Origin: Centroberyx gerrardi
Lineage: Eukaryota > Chordata > Actinopteri > Beryciformes > Berycidae
Direction: 5' to 3'
Assembly: GCF_048128805.1 (NCBI RefSeq)
Contig: NC_136008.1
Coordinates: 12,690,572-12,754,571, forward strand
Length of the DNA: 64,000 nucleotides
The notes below the pieces were generated by a model. The model was not told the DNA's origin and did not search any database. It saw nothing but the letters and a program-made list of their open reading frames with translations. Below are positions 51,601 to 64,000 of this stretch, in pieces (within the stretch, counting starts at the first letter, position 1; each line of letters opens with the position of its first letter). The position numbers and the translations under genes are program-made.

Positions 51601-52474
51601 AGTGTGCATCATGTTTTTGTTGTTGTTTTTTAAATATTGGTTAAATATTGTCTTCAGGGCGACCATGAAGAGTTCAACCAGTGCCAGACGCAGCTGAAGG
51701 CCCTGTATAAGGAAAATCCATCAGAGAACATCGGAGAGTTTACAGCATACAGACTGATGTATTACATCTTCACCAAGAACTCTGGAGGTATGCTCACATT
51801 TTTTGAATGGCTCAATATTATGCATGTAAGCAGTTCCTTGTCCTATGTATTCATTATAGTAACTTAAACGGTCAACTGTTTATGTAGGACATTTGGCCTC
51901 AAAGCACCTAGCAGAAATGGCATATTAATGACTGGACTCAAATACTTAATTTCCAGAGCTATGGTGTTATGGTTCTCAGTTTAATCTTGACCGTTTGTCT
52001 CGCCCTCCAGATCTGACCACTGAATTGGTGTACCTGACCCCAGCGCTGCGGGAGGATGCGTGTGTGGCTCATGCTCTTGCGCTCCGTGCTGCCTGGGCTC
52101 TAGGCAACTATCACCGTTTCTTTAAGCTGTACCTGGGAGCCCCACGCATGGCCTCTTACCTCATTGACAAGTTTGTAGAGAGGGAGAGAAAGATCGCACT
52201 CCGGGCCATACTCAAAACGTAAGTCATGTTCCAGTCAGATGTATATGCAAAGATTTTAGGTCCAAATTATTAAGTGCTGACCTCCGTGTTTTCTCTTTCC
52301 TCTGTCCACAGATTTAGACCCGACTTGCCGGTGGAGTATGTGCAGTCCGCTCTGGGCTTCCCTTGTTTAGACTCCTGTATGGCCTTTCTTACTGGGCTAG
52401 GAGTCACCTTCTTCCTCTCTGACCCCAACAAGATAGACTGCAAAGCCAGCTCAGCTGTTTTGGCTGCCTCCTGA
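45655..52474 (+). CDS. leng8: LENG8, SAC3/GANP-domain mRNA export factor
   Basis: LENG8 is a nuclear SAC3/GANP-family protein implicated in mRNA splicing and export. Exons: 45655-45695, 46243-46375 (or -46390), 46756-46890, 47283-47360, 48079-48511, 48982-49153, 49235-49405, 49929-50174, 50262-50420, 50630-50924, 51286-51387, 51482-51550, 51658-51787, 52011-52218 and 52312-52474. The result is 844 residues (human 800). The N-terminus has [20 protein letters not shown], identical in kind to human, then a Q/Y/P-rich region, a long polyproline stretch (exon 5), GQQLWHRMK, and an RS-rich segment (exon 8) followed by an RGG-like segment (exon 9). The SAC3/PCI part (about 605-840) includes [50 protein letters not shown] and [19 protein letters not shown]. 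Two donors 15 bases apart are possible for exon 2. Confidence 0.96.
48561..48666. repeat. 35-36 bp tandem repeat, three copies
   Basis: Units starting GAATCAGTACAGAGAACTGG occur at 48561, 48597 and 48632, with one to three differences. They are in leng8 intron 5, just after the exon ending at 48511. There are no conserved spacers, so this is not a CRISPR array. Confidence 0.9.
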
Positions 52475-55400
52475 GGGGGGAGGGATTCTGGGGAGGGGGG
52501 AAGCGCACTAAAGGGAAATACTTAGGGACCAGCAGGGACCCTTTAATATGAATGCACTGCACTTCAGACACCTCAGCCAGTTGAAATGGAGAGTAGTTGG
52601 TAGACTAAGAACTTTGAAGTCCCATAGAGAAAGATGAATACTAGCAGACTCCGCTTCAAGATCTAAGGGTAGATTTAATCTTACCACACTCAAAGATGAG
52701 GACTGTTTTAAACGTGAGGGAGAATGTCCGCATACACAACCAATCAAATATTGTAGTTTAGCCTAGTGTCCCAAGTTACCTCTCAAGATATTTATGATGC
52801 CAGAAACATGAGTGAACATCTTAGATTGGGATTATCCTGTACTTCCAGCACTGAAAGGCTGTAGTAACAGAACCAGATCAGAGAAGAGCTTACCCTCATG
52901 GTTCCCTATCCATTACCACACTCAGATGTCAAAGCTAACAGTGTTCTGTTATGTTTTTTCCTTCCTCAAGTCAACAGCTCCAAACTCCTGAAGAGTCAAG
53001 CCTTGTCAACCAAAATGGAAATGCAGAAAGCTATTCTTCAAGTCATGCATCAGGCCCTCACCCGCTTTGAAGCCAAGCCCAGGGATTTAGGTCAACTTTA
53101 CATCTTCCTCTTTAGAGACTGTAAGCCTATGCTGATGTGAGAAGATGCCAGCAACCTATCCGGAAGAAGAGATGGTGGTTTGTATGTCCTGTCCTGCTCC
53201 CTATTCCCTAAAGGTATCTACGATTGGCCGTTCTTCCTGTTCCTGCCCTCCAACCATACCTCCCTTGAAAGCTATGGACTGATAAATTCAAAGCCTGGTT
53301 CCTGATTTAGTTGAGTAGTATTCATCCGTCTGTAACCTCTTTCCGCTCACACTTAGGAAGTGGTTGCCCAGCATTTGGAAAAGCTTTGCCTTCGATAGAT
53401 ACCTAGTCTATAATGCATCTCAATCTAATGAGCATTGACTTTATGTATGATGATGGATGCAGGCCAGTGTTCTTCATCAGGACGGCCTTCCAAATCCTCT
53501 ATACTCTGCAGCTGGCGTCCCACCTCTAATCCCAAAGCAGCTACAGGCAGAGAGGGAATCTGCTTCCATCGCTCCCAGGTAGAGGTTCCCCCGTCAGCAC
53601 TTGGAATCCAGAGTAGCCCAGTCAGCACTTCCTTTGATGGTGAATTGCAGCGTTGAATCGCATCTTTCAGTCATCAGCTCCAGTGTTTGGACCGTCGGAA
53701 CGTCATCAACTCCTAATACAAAGAAACGGAAGCAGCGAAGCCGTTATCTTCAAATACAGCGGTGGATGGATTCTGCCCGAAGAAGCAGCGGAGGAAACCC
53801 TGTTGCTCCTCCATGAAGAAATGGCAAGAGTGGTTTGTATGCTACACCTGGCTCTGGTCGACCAGGCAGAGCACGTATGTATGGCTGGTAAGAGAAAGGG
53901 ACTTCTGTGGAAGGAGTTGGATGACAGCACTGCAGTGATGTTGTGTACGCCTCACATTCCCGCTGTGTGTGTGAATAACGTAATGGATAGCTTCCATCCA
54001 TAGGTGATAAGTGTTTTATCTCTTTGTGTGTTTTTTTTTTTTGTTGGTTTTTGTTTTTTTGTTTGGCACAGCAGTATTGGCCTTACCCACTGGCATGATT
54101 GCAAAGTAGAAAAATGAATTATGGAGCTGCAGTCAGCTTTTAATGCAATTTACAGTTTGATTTTGGTCATTAATTGGTTATAAAGCAAATTTTAAACTGC
54201 CAAAGTGGATTGAGTAAGATCCCAGGGATGCACAAATATATGCTGCTGTCTGAATGTCATATGGTCAAGTATTCAAAGCAAAACTTGTGATTTTTACACT
54301 TTTGCAGACAGTAATTTTCAATAAAGAGGGAGATGTAAGTAGAGTAGTGCTTTTATGTCCAACTCATCCAGTCTGCTCATGAAATATTTTTCTAAATTAA
54401 ACAAGTCTGGCAAGTCTAGCCTTATCTCCAATATATACAGGACACGGTCATAGTAATTGAAAGGACATTTCAAGGACAATTGAAATGGCATTGTAGTGGA
54501 GTGAGGAGCTTTTTCTGATGTGGTTTTGGTCCATTGATCCTCTATAGGTTGGTGCTTATCACTACCTGCATTGATTGTCATGGTGGTGAACAGTATGTCC
54601 TTCCAGGATCTCCCATAAATGTACAGTTGTGATCATATGTGCTTTAGAGAAGGAATTTACATATGACAAACATAATGATGCCGTTTCTTGTCCCATGAAG
54701 GGGAATATTTTTGTCCAGTTGATTAGTCATTAGAGAGCTAGTCATTAAGACATGCCAGGAAATGCTCCACATCAGTACAAAACCAACAGAACTTTTCACT
54801 CTGGTTTGACTGTATTGCTGTGTTTGGTGCTTATTTTTACCATGTCCTATCAATTTGGGTCTCCTACAAAATGAATGTCCAGAAATATAAAACAGATTGA
54901 CATGTTCCTCACGATTTTTTCTTTTTTCTTTTTCAAGTCTTTCAACAGTATTAACTGCTAGTGTAGAAATCTTGAGCTTGAGGTATTTAAGTATGTGGTG
55001 TAATTGACCGGAGCATGAGTTGATGCAGGCTTACTGTAAAATCTACTGGCTTATCTACAGAGTATATTTTTGTAAATAATGTATGATATTGCTGTGATTT
55101 CTTTTCAGTTAGTGTGTAGCTTAGTTTTTGTTTTTTTGTTCACACAAGGGTAAGTGTGATATTTTTGTGTTTCACAAGACTATTCTTAAGACCATTGATG
55201 TGAATATGTAAATTTAAAGATGGATTGAATTGCTTTGCCTATATCTTCGCATTATCATTGCAGTGATTATATAGTGGAGGGGGTTGATAGTTGCCAGATT
55301 CTGGTACTAATTTCTCTTAGGGCCACCTGACAACAAGCTATTATTTCTGTTGGTTTACTTGCTTCAAATCATTGCAGTACATTAATTCTTAATTTTATGC

Positions 55401-56048
55401 AAGAGACTGCACAGGCCAAACCAAACCAAATCTTTGACAGATGTCATTTGTAATGCTTTTGTCATTTTAGATGCCTAACAACAATTTATGTATCGATTTG
55501 AGATCCCTAAGCATATTTTCTTGGCTGCATGAATAGTTGTCTCTACCATTCACTGAAGTTCCAATGATGAGAAAGATTTGGTTTGTCAAACTGTCTTCTC
55601 GCCTGCCACGGGGCAGCTTGCCACAGTTTGTGTCCCATGCCAATTTCCATATTGACATTTGAAAATTGAACCCACAGTGGCAATTTTATGTTGGCGAGTT
55701 AGTGTTTGGTTCATGCAAAGGTTGTTGATGTTCTTGATTGAATCAGAAACGCGATGACACATGGGACCACCATCGCCAAGCACATCTAATTGTTATATAA
55801 AAGCACAGCATGGCCTTCCACAAAATGACAAATTCCATCAGATAACACGGTTGTCAAATCGGTCCTCTTGTAAACTCGGCTCATCACTGTTGTTTTTGAA
55901 TGTGTTCATTGTTGACAAAAATGATCTCAACATGTTTTCCTTCTTCCCTCTTCATCTACCTGACCCCTGTCCTCTCTCTGCTGTTCCCTTCCTCCCCCTC
56001 TCTAAACCTTTCTCTCACACACCAGACCTCTCATTCTTCTGTTTGTAG

Positions 56049-56138
56049 TACTGCATTGCAGGAGCAAATGGAGTGATAAGTGGGGAACCTCCTCCTCAGC
56101 AGCAGCCTCCTCCTGAAGCCAGCCGGAGAGAGAGAAGT
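56049..56138 (+). other. Exon-like 90-bp open segment downstream of leng8
   Basis: A long polypyrimidine tract ending TTCTGTTTGTAG precedes the segment and GTGAGC follows it. It is 90 bases, open in frame 1, and reads YCIAGANGVISGEPPPQQQP... SRRERS. A second acceptor-like site (TTTTGTGTTAAG) at 57256 opens a phase-compatible end YVSDSVC-stop before the AATAAA at 57481. No family was recognised. It could be an alternative leng8 end, an untranslated exon or chance. Confidence 0.35.
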
Positions 56139-57480
56139 GTGAGCAATCCAAGTCTTGGTTTGACCCACTCAAGTTCAAGCCATACTGCTGATAAAATACA
56201 TGGGAGCCTCACACATTATGAATTGTCTTTGTGTAAAATGTTTATTTGCCACTAATGTGATCTGCTGCTAACCTAAAGCTAAAAAAAAATGTTTCCTTGT
56301 TACAGTAACACCTATCATGTTTAACTTTGAAACAAGATGTTTGGTGATGGAAAAGTCGGTATGTTTTTGTGGTATTCTGTTTGTCCAGACACATTTGCAT
56401 TTTTTTTAATAAACACGCCTCAACAGTTATTTACTGGTTAGAGCTGTTATGTATTAGAGTAATATTTGTTTTTTCAGTATATTGATGCTGTTAATTACAG
56501 GTAGTTTGCAGTATAGTTTTGAGAATTGTTTCCACAGCATCTCAAAATGGGTCTGGACATACAGAATGTAATGTGTTCTTATCCTCAAATAATACATACC
56601 TATATTCAGTAGTCTCCATTTTTTTTATTTTATTTAATTTTTTTTATTTTTATTTATTTTTTGGAAGTATGTGCTCTCCTTCAGGCAGGCTGTCTCCTTT
56701 GACATTTTGTTGGTGTGTGCTCCCATGTTGAAGAATTGCCTTGTTGCTTCACTGTGACAGGTTGTTGACTGGCTGTTTCGCCTGGCTTGTGTAAATGTTG
56801 TAAGCTTTTTACACAGGGTTGAGATGTGTACATCCAAGGTCTCACTTTTTCAGCAGTGAAAGAGCCCAGAGTATTTGCATTTTATTTTTCTGTAGAAATT
56901 TCACTCCAGACAACTAACAATATGCATTTTCATTTTGAATGTTTTTCTTCTGATGCCCGAGTCATGTTTCAGTATTTTTTGCTCCCATGTACTGTAAACC
57001 TCCATCAATCTCTGTAACTCCTTTCTTGATATTTGGCACTGGAAGAACTCCCATGTCCCTCACTTCAGCTCTATTCATTTCTTAACATTTACTTTTGACT
57101 TGTCTCCATTTGAAATCTTGTCTTCTCTCTGTTCTCACTCTCTCCTCCTCTCTGCTGATCCTTACCTGCATGTCTCCCCTCCCCTGTCCTGCTCTCTCTG
57201 ACAAATCTCTAACCAATATTTGTCTCTTCTCATTCTTGTTTTCCTTTTGTGTTAAGTATGTTAGTGACAGTGTTTGCTGAGTGCAACTAGCCACTCTCAC
57301 TAGTAAGTATTGTATTGCATCTGCAATGCTTTAATAGTTTGTTTCAGCTAACTAACAACTGAAGCTGAAGGTTTAATTGCAATGGCCCCTCCCTTTCCCC
57401 ATCCTCATGCCTCTACAGATTTGATATGATAAACTGCCATTTTGTAAATATTGTGTACATAATCTCTTTTTGAAGAACCT

Positions 57481-57486
57481 AATAAA
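57481..57486 (+). terminator. Poly(A) signal AATAAA (leng8 side)
   Basis: Consensus hexamer in CCTAATAAAATTCAAG, with TTTTGTAAATATTGTGTA just upstream. It is the last plus-strand signal before the converging rbfox1l transcript. Confidence 0.55.
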
Positions 57487-57664
57487 ATTCAAGTATAAAT
57501 GGCTTCTTGTTTTACTGTTTGATATCTTGTGATGCATGCTGGGAGTTGATTCATGGATTTAGAGCTAAATAAATGACAAAAGCAAAAAAAGTAAGAAAAA
57601 AAGCCTCTAAGAAAATAAAGTATCCACACATCAGAAATGAGGAGTCAAGGCTGCGTTTACAGAG

Positions 57665-60563
57665 TTTATTGTGAAATTTCATGATTGAAATGGATAAATC
57701 CAAAGAGAGACACCTGTGACACTGTAAGACCTGTGGAAATGATGGATCAGTTCAATGCAACCTTCCATTCATAACTTGAACATTTTAATTTTGAGGTATA
57801 TGACAATGTATTTCAAAAGAAGATAAAAGTCAGTTGGATGGAGTAGTTGGAGAAGAATAGAGCAGTTGCTGTGTCGTGACAGGAAGGGAAAGCATTCAGA
57901 GAAGATAAAAGTTGGAAGATAAAAGTAGGCAAATAAAAGCATCACAGACTAGGAAGGAGATGGAAAAAAAGAACCCAGAAAAGATAACGGGTATATGAAT
58001 TATAGGGCAAAAAAATGATAGAAAAAGCAAGAAAATATAGCAAAAATCAAAAGGTGAATATAGAAGGAGAAATGTGGCAGAAATAGCAGAAAACAATTGC
58101 TGATAAGTTACATGCAACCAGTAAAGAAAGGGAAAGGACAGTGAGAGGAAAGGAAGATACTGAGGTCAGATAAATACAGTTTAGGTTGAAAGGGAAAGAT
58201 AGAAGCAAGCATGGAGAATAGAAAATAAGGAGGCAGCATAAAAAAGATAAAAGCTTGTGACAAAGAGCGATGAAAGTGAAACAAAAACTCTTTGTAAGGG
58301 GTCTATGCGTAGTACATTCATGAAAGCCTATTGACACATTCACAAATGGCATTTTTCAAAATGAATGCCCTTGGTCAAATGTAATTTTATGATTTAATTT
58401 GCCTATAGAGTGACTCAGCAGATTTCAGCTCTGTCTATTCCACTCATCTGAACTTCTGCTATTTAGTCTGTAAAAATCTTAATAACCTCCCATAGAATAA
58501 CAGCAATTAAAGGGCGGTTAATGTCCACTGTACTTTAATATTTTCCATCTATATTACATCTAATTACAAGATGCTTAATGGAATCTTAATGGCGATCATA
58601 TGTTTAGAAATAGACCAGGACTAAATGCAGCAGTATAATTCTCCTACCTCAAGTGTAAAGTATGATAATGTGTTACAAGGCTTTTTATAATAGATGATTA
58701 ATCAATTTCTCATGGAATGTGGAAGGAGTCCATTGTGAATGTGCCATATGAAAAAAAAATGTGTTTCTGAAAAGTGTTGTCCCGTAAAAGAAAGAGTTTC
58801 AAAGATACAGAAACAGAAAGTATATGAAGGAGAGAACAAAAACAACCACCGAGGGAAGAGAAAACAGAAAAAGTAGAGCTGCAAAACTTTAGCTAAAGAA
58901 TATTTTAGAAAGAAAGTCAGAGAGGACAGATGCCTGCAAGAGAGAGTAAAGCACAGGAAGCAACCAAGGCAGAAAAGCAGAAAATAAAGCTATATTATTT
59001 ACAGCAGCAGAAGAAGCAGAACAGAAAATAAATGGAGAGTAGAATAATCATGCAGCATGCAAAAAGAGAGCAAGTCATGAGAAAATAAATAAATGTTAGG
59101 TTACACTGAGAGAGAAGATGCTAAATCAAAATGGGATAGAATGGAAGCAGAAAGAAGATTAACAGCAAAAGAAAGCATGATACTGGATTTTATACCTTGC
59201 CAACATAACATAAATTAAAAATGAAGCCAATAAATCACACTAGACGTTCAAGGTTGGCACAATGCAGAGAATAGATAAAAGATGACAGGCAAAGGCTGGA
59301 CTCCATGCATGTGAATGTACTGTGTGGCTCCTGATACTTCCTGTAGTGATGCAGAATAGGATGTTTAAAAAAAGAACCACTGATAAATGAATTGATGGAT
59401 AGAGGAGGTAGCAGGTGAAAAAGCAATAAGCACTGAGATAGTTAAAGAAGTAGAAGTAGGAAAAGAGGAGTAGAATAGAAGTAGTCAATAGAAAAACAGC
59501 TGTAAAGTAGACGCTGTTTCAGTTTCTTTATAAGGCCTTTGTAATGGTGGTTGGGATGATGTAGACACATGTGATGTGATGTGATGGAGTCTATCAAATT
59601 TCATCAATCCTCAATATAAAGATATTTGTTTACCAATGTATCACCACTAGTTATTATAAACTTGTACATTACTTTTCACAGCCAATTAGATACAAAGACC
59701 GTTTGCAATAGAGGGGCATAGAAATATAACAGAAAAAGGGACATAGAGGGGGCATAGAAATATAGAAACAGAAAAGAAAAGCCTAAGGACAAAGTGAAAG
59801 GTAAGGAGATGAGAAATGAAAACAACAATAGGAAAATGATTAGAATCAATAAAGGAGAGAAGAGGAGAGGAGAGACAAAATAGTTTTATTTAGAGGTAAA
59901 ACACAGCAGTGAAGAGTGCAGCAGAAATGAGGAAACAGCCTACAAGAAGTCATTAATACTACGGTAGTCAAGAAGTTACTCAACAGTTTTGAGCGAGGAA
60001 GGAAAGAGAAATGAGATAAGGCAACAGTACGTAAGGGTTTTAAGTACCGCGATGAGAGGAGCAGGCTCTCAAGAGATTGCTCTTTACTGCAATCCCCTGA
60101 TGTGAATGAGGTCAATGTGAAGCGGGGTGGGAAAACAGCTCAGCAAAAACCTTTCCCTAGATAAGTAAAAGTAAAACAAATCTTGATTTATCTCGTTTGA
60201 CAGGCGGGAGAAATAACAGAGAGTGTAGAGAGTAGCAACAGACTCATCAGGCAGCGAGACTCAGAACCATGACGACAGAAAGACAGGATATGTTAGTTAG
60301 GTTATATGGACAGAAAAGAAAATCTGGCTTTACAGAATCAGCTATCTGTATCACATATATAGAAAATGATACAGGACTAATGGTGAAAGCCGTATGAAAA
60401 ATGTCACAGAGGTAGATTGTGAGAAAAGCAAAAAAATAAATGAAATTCCAACTACATCCAGACAAACTTTAGTTCCAGGTTTGTCACATTGCAACCGGCA
60501 AAGAGTAATAATAATAATACCAGTGTCATAGCTGTCTCTCTAATTGAACAGTGATGATGCGTG

Positions 60564-60610
<47 letters not shown>

Positions 60611-61174
60611 ATACACACACACACACACACGCACACAGATAGAGAAAGCTAGTAAATCCTTGACAAAAGCCTGTGTCATCAAAAATAAGTCATTTAACAT
60701 TGTACAAAATGTTCTTTTGTTGTACAGTTTGACCCGTGAAACTTCAAAAAAAAAATTTCAGATATGAATCACAAAAATCTCTCACAGTATTTTGCACCTT
60801 AACCAGCCGTAACCAACTCCCCTCATGTAGTGTTAGCCATCTTTCCAGGGGAAGAGCTGTTTAGGCCACAGCAATGCTCTTTAAATTCTGCAAACAGTCA
60901 ATTGTTAAATAAAAGTTTTAAGCAACTGTCTATAAATTAGATAGCATCCTCTTCCATGTACTAAGTATTCTTTAGTAGAAAGACTAGTAAATGGGTCCTA
61001 CAGTATTTACAAGTACAGTCTGTTTAGTCTCTCGAGGAGCGGTTGTGATGGAGACAGGAGGGAACACCTTTTCCATATTTCCAAAGCTTAAGGATCTCAT
61101 AACCTGTCCTGCAGCGTCCATGGATCAGCCAATCCCAGAGTCAGAGAGAGACGTCTTCGCTCCCATTGGGCGGC
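57665..61174 (-). other. rbfox1l 3' UTR, pyrimidine-rich
   Basis: From the rbfox1l stop (61175) to TTTATT at 57665-57670 (AATAAA in the minus sense) there is no coding frame with family resemblance. The plus strand is strongly purine-rich from about 57830 to 60300, so the transcript is U/C-rich. UGCAUG (the RBFOX motif) occurs in the minus sense at 59049-59054, 59056-59061 and 59304-59309. A (CA)n tract lies at 60565-60638. The UTR length is inferred from the signal only. Confidence 0.5.
60565..60638. repeat. (CA)n microsatellite
   Basis: Long CA tract with two TACACATA interruptions, inside the inferred rbfox1l 3' UTR. Confidence 0.95.

Positions 61175-64000
<2,826 letters not shown>

Larger units (their letters stand above)
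52475..57500 (+). other. leng8 3' UTR and downstream sequence
   Basis: The leng8 TGA is at 52472-52474. Possible poly(A) signals are AATAAA near 54320, near 56410 and at 57481-57486. The last is the best placed, with rbfox1l ending on the other strand only about 180 bases on. The body has no long coding frame with family resemblance. Two exon-like segments (56049-56138 and 57257-57280) lie within it. Confidence 0.5.

Noticed and set aside
52898-53140. Extra leng8 coding exon after the stop codon
   Set aside because: An AAG acceptor precedes it, but there is no donor, no LENG8 resemblance, and the known C-terminus already ends at 52474.

Overview
This window is nuclear DNA of a teleost fish, most likely a percomorph. 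Genes are split into many short exons with GT-AG introns. Dinucleotide microsatellites are abundant, and fish-type SINEs, LINE 3' ends and a Tc1-like MITE are scattered through introns and spacers. The right edge carries the fish-specific Fox-1 paralogue rbfox1l. All exon boundaries below were read from splice sites, reading frame and remembered family sequences; no alignment or search was run.

Layout, left to right: (1) ttyh1-like (-), six coding exons at 668-6742, with the C-terminal exons lost off the left edge; (2) about 6 kb of non-coding DNA; (3) leng9-like (-), seven exons at 12697-18772, coding for a CCCH finger, an MJ1316 RNA-end domain and a 2H phosphoesterase domain; (4) a divergent promoter shared with flcn (+, folliculin, 11 coding exons, 19818-26480); (5) a five-exon secreted or membrane-tethered helical cytokine of the SCF/FLT3-ligand type (+, 28953-31363); (6) grwd1 (+, seven exons, 33595-38178), with a GC-AG first intron and a (TG)50 tract directly after the stop codon; (7) cdc42ep5-like (-, one coding exon, 40002-40943); (8) leng8 (+, 15 exons, 45655-52474), followed by about 5 kb of 3' sequence with two unexplained exon-like segments; (9) rbfox1l (-, ten 3'-side coding exons, 61175-63272), with a pyrimidine-rich 3' UTR of about 3.5 kb and its 5' exons beyond the right edge.

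TTYH1, LENG9, LENG8 and CDC42EP5 are close neighbours in the human leukocyte receptor complex region (19q13.4), so the window keeps an old vertebrate gene neighbourhood. Here it is interrupted by a block of flcn, the cytokine and grwd1. The genes do not form one pathway. They include a membrane protein (ttyh1), RNA-processing and export factors (leng9, leng8, rbfox1l), a nutrient-signalling GAP (flcn), a histone/ribosome chaperone (grwd1), a CDC42 effector and the cytokine.

The most interesting item is the cytokine. It keeps the SCF-like PKDY-to-Cys spacing and an SCF-like exon layout, but it is strongly diverged and ends in a hydrophobic tail with no cytoplasmic domain, which suggests a GPI-anchored form.
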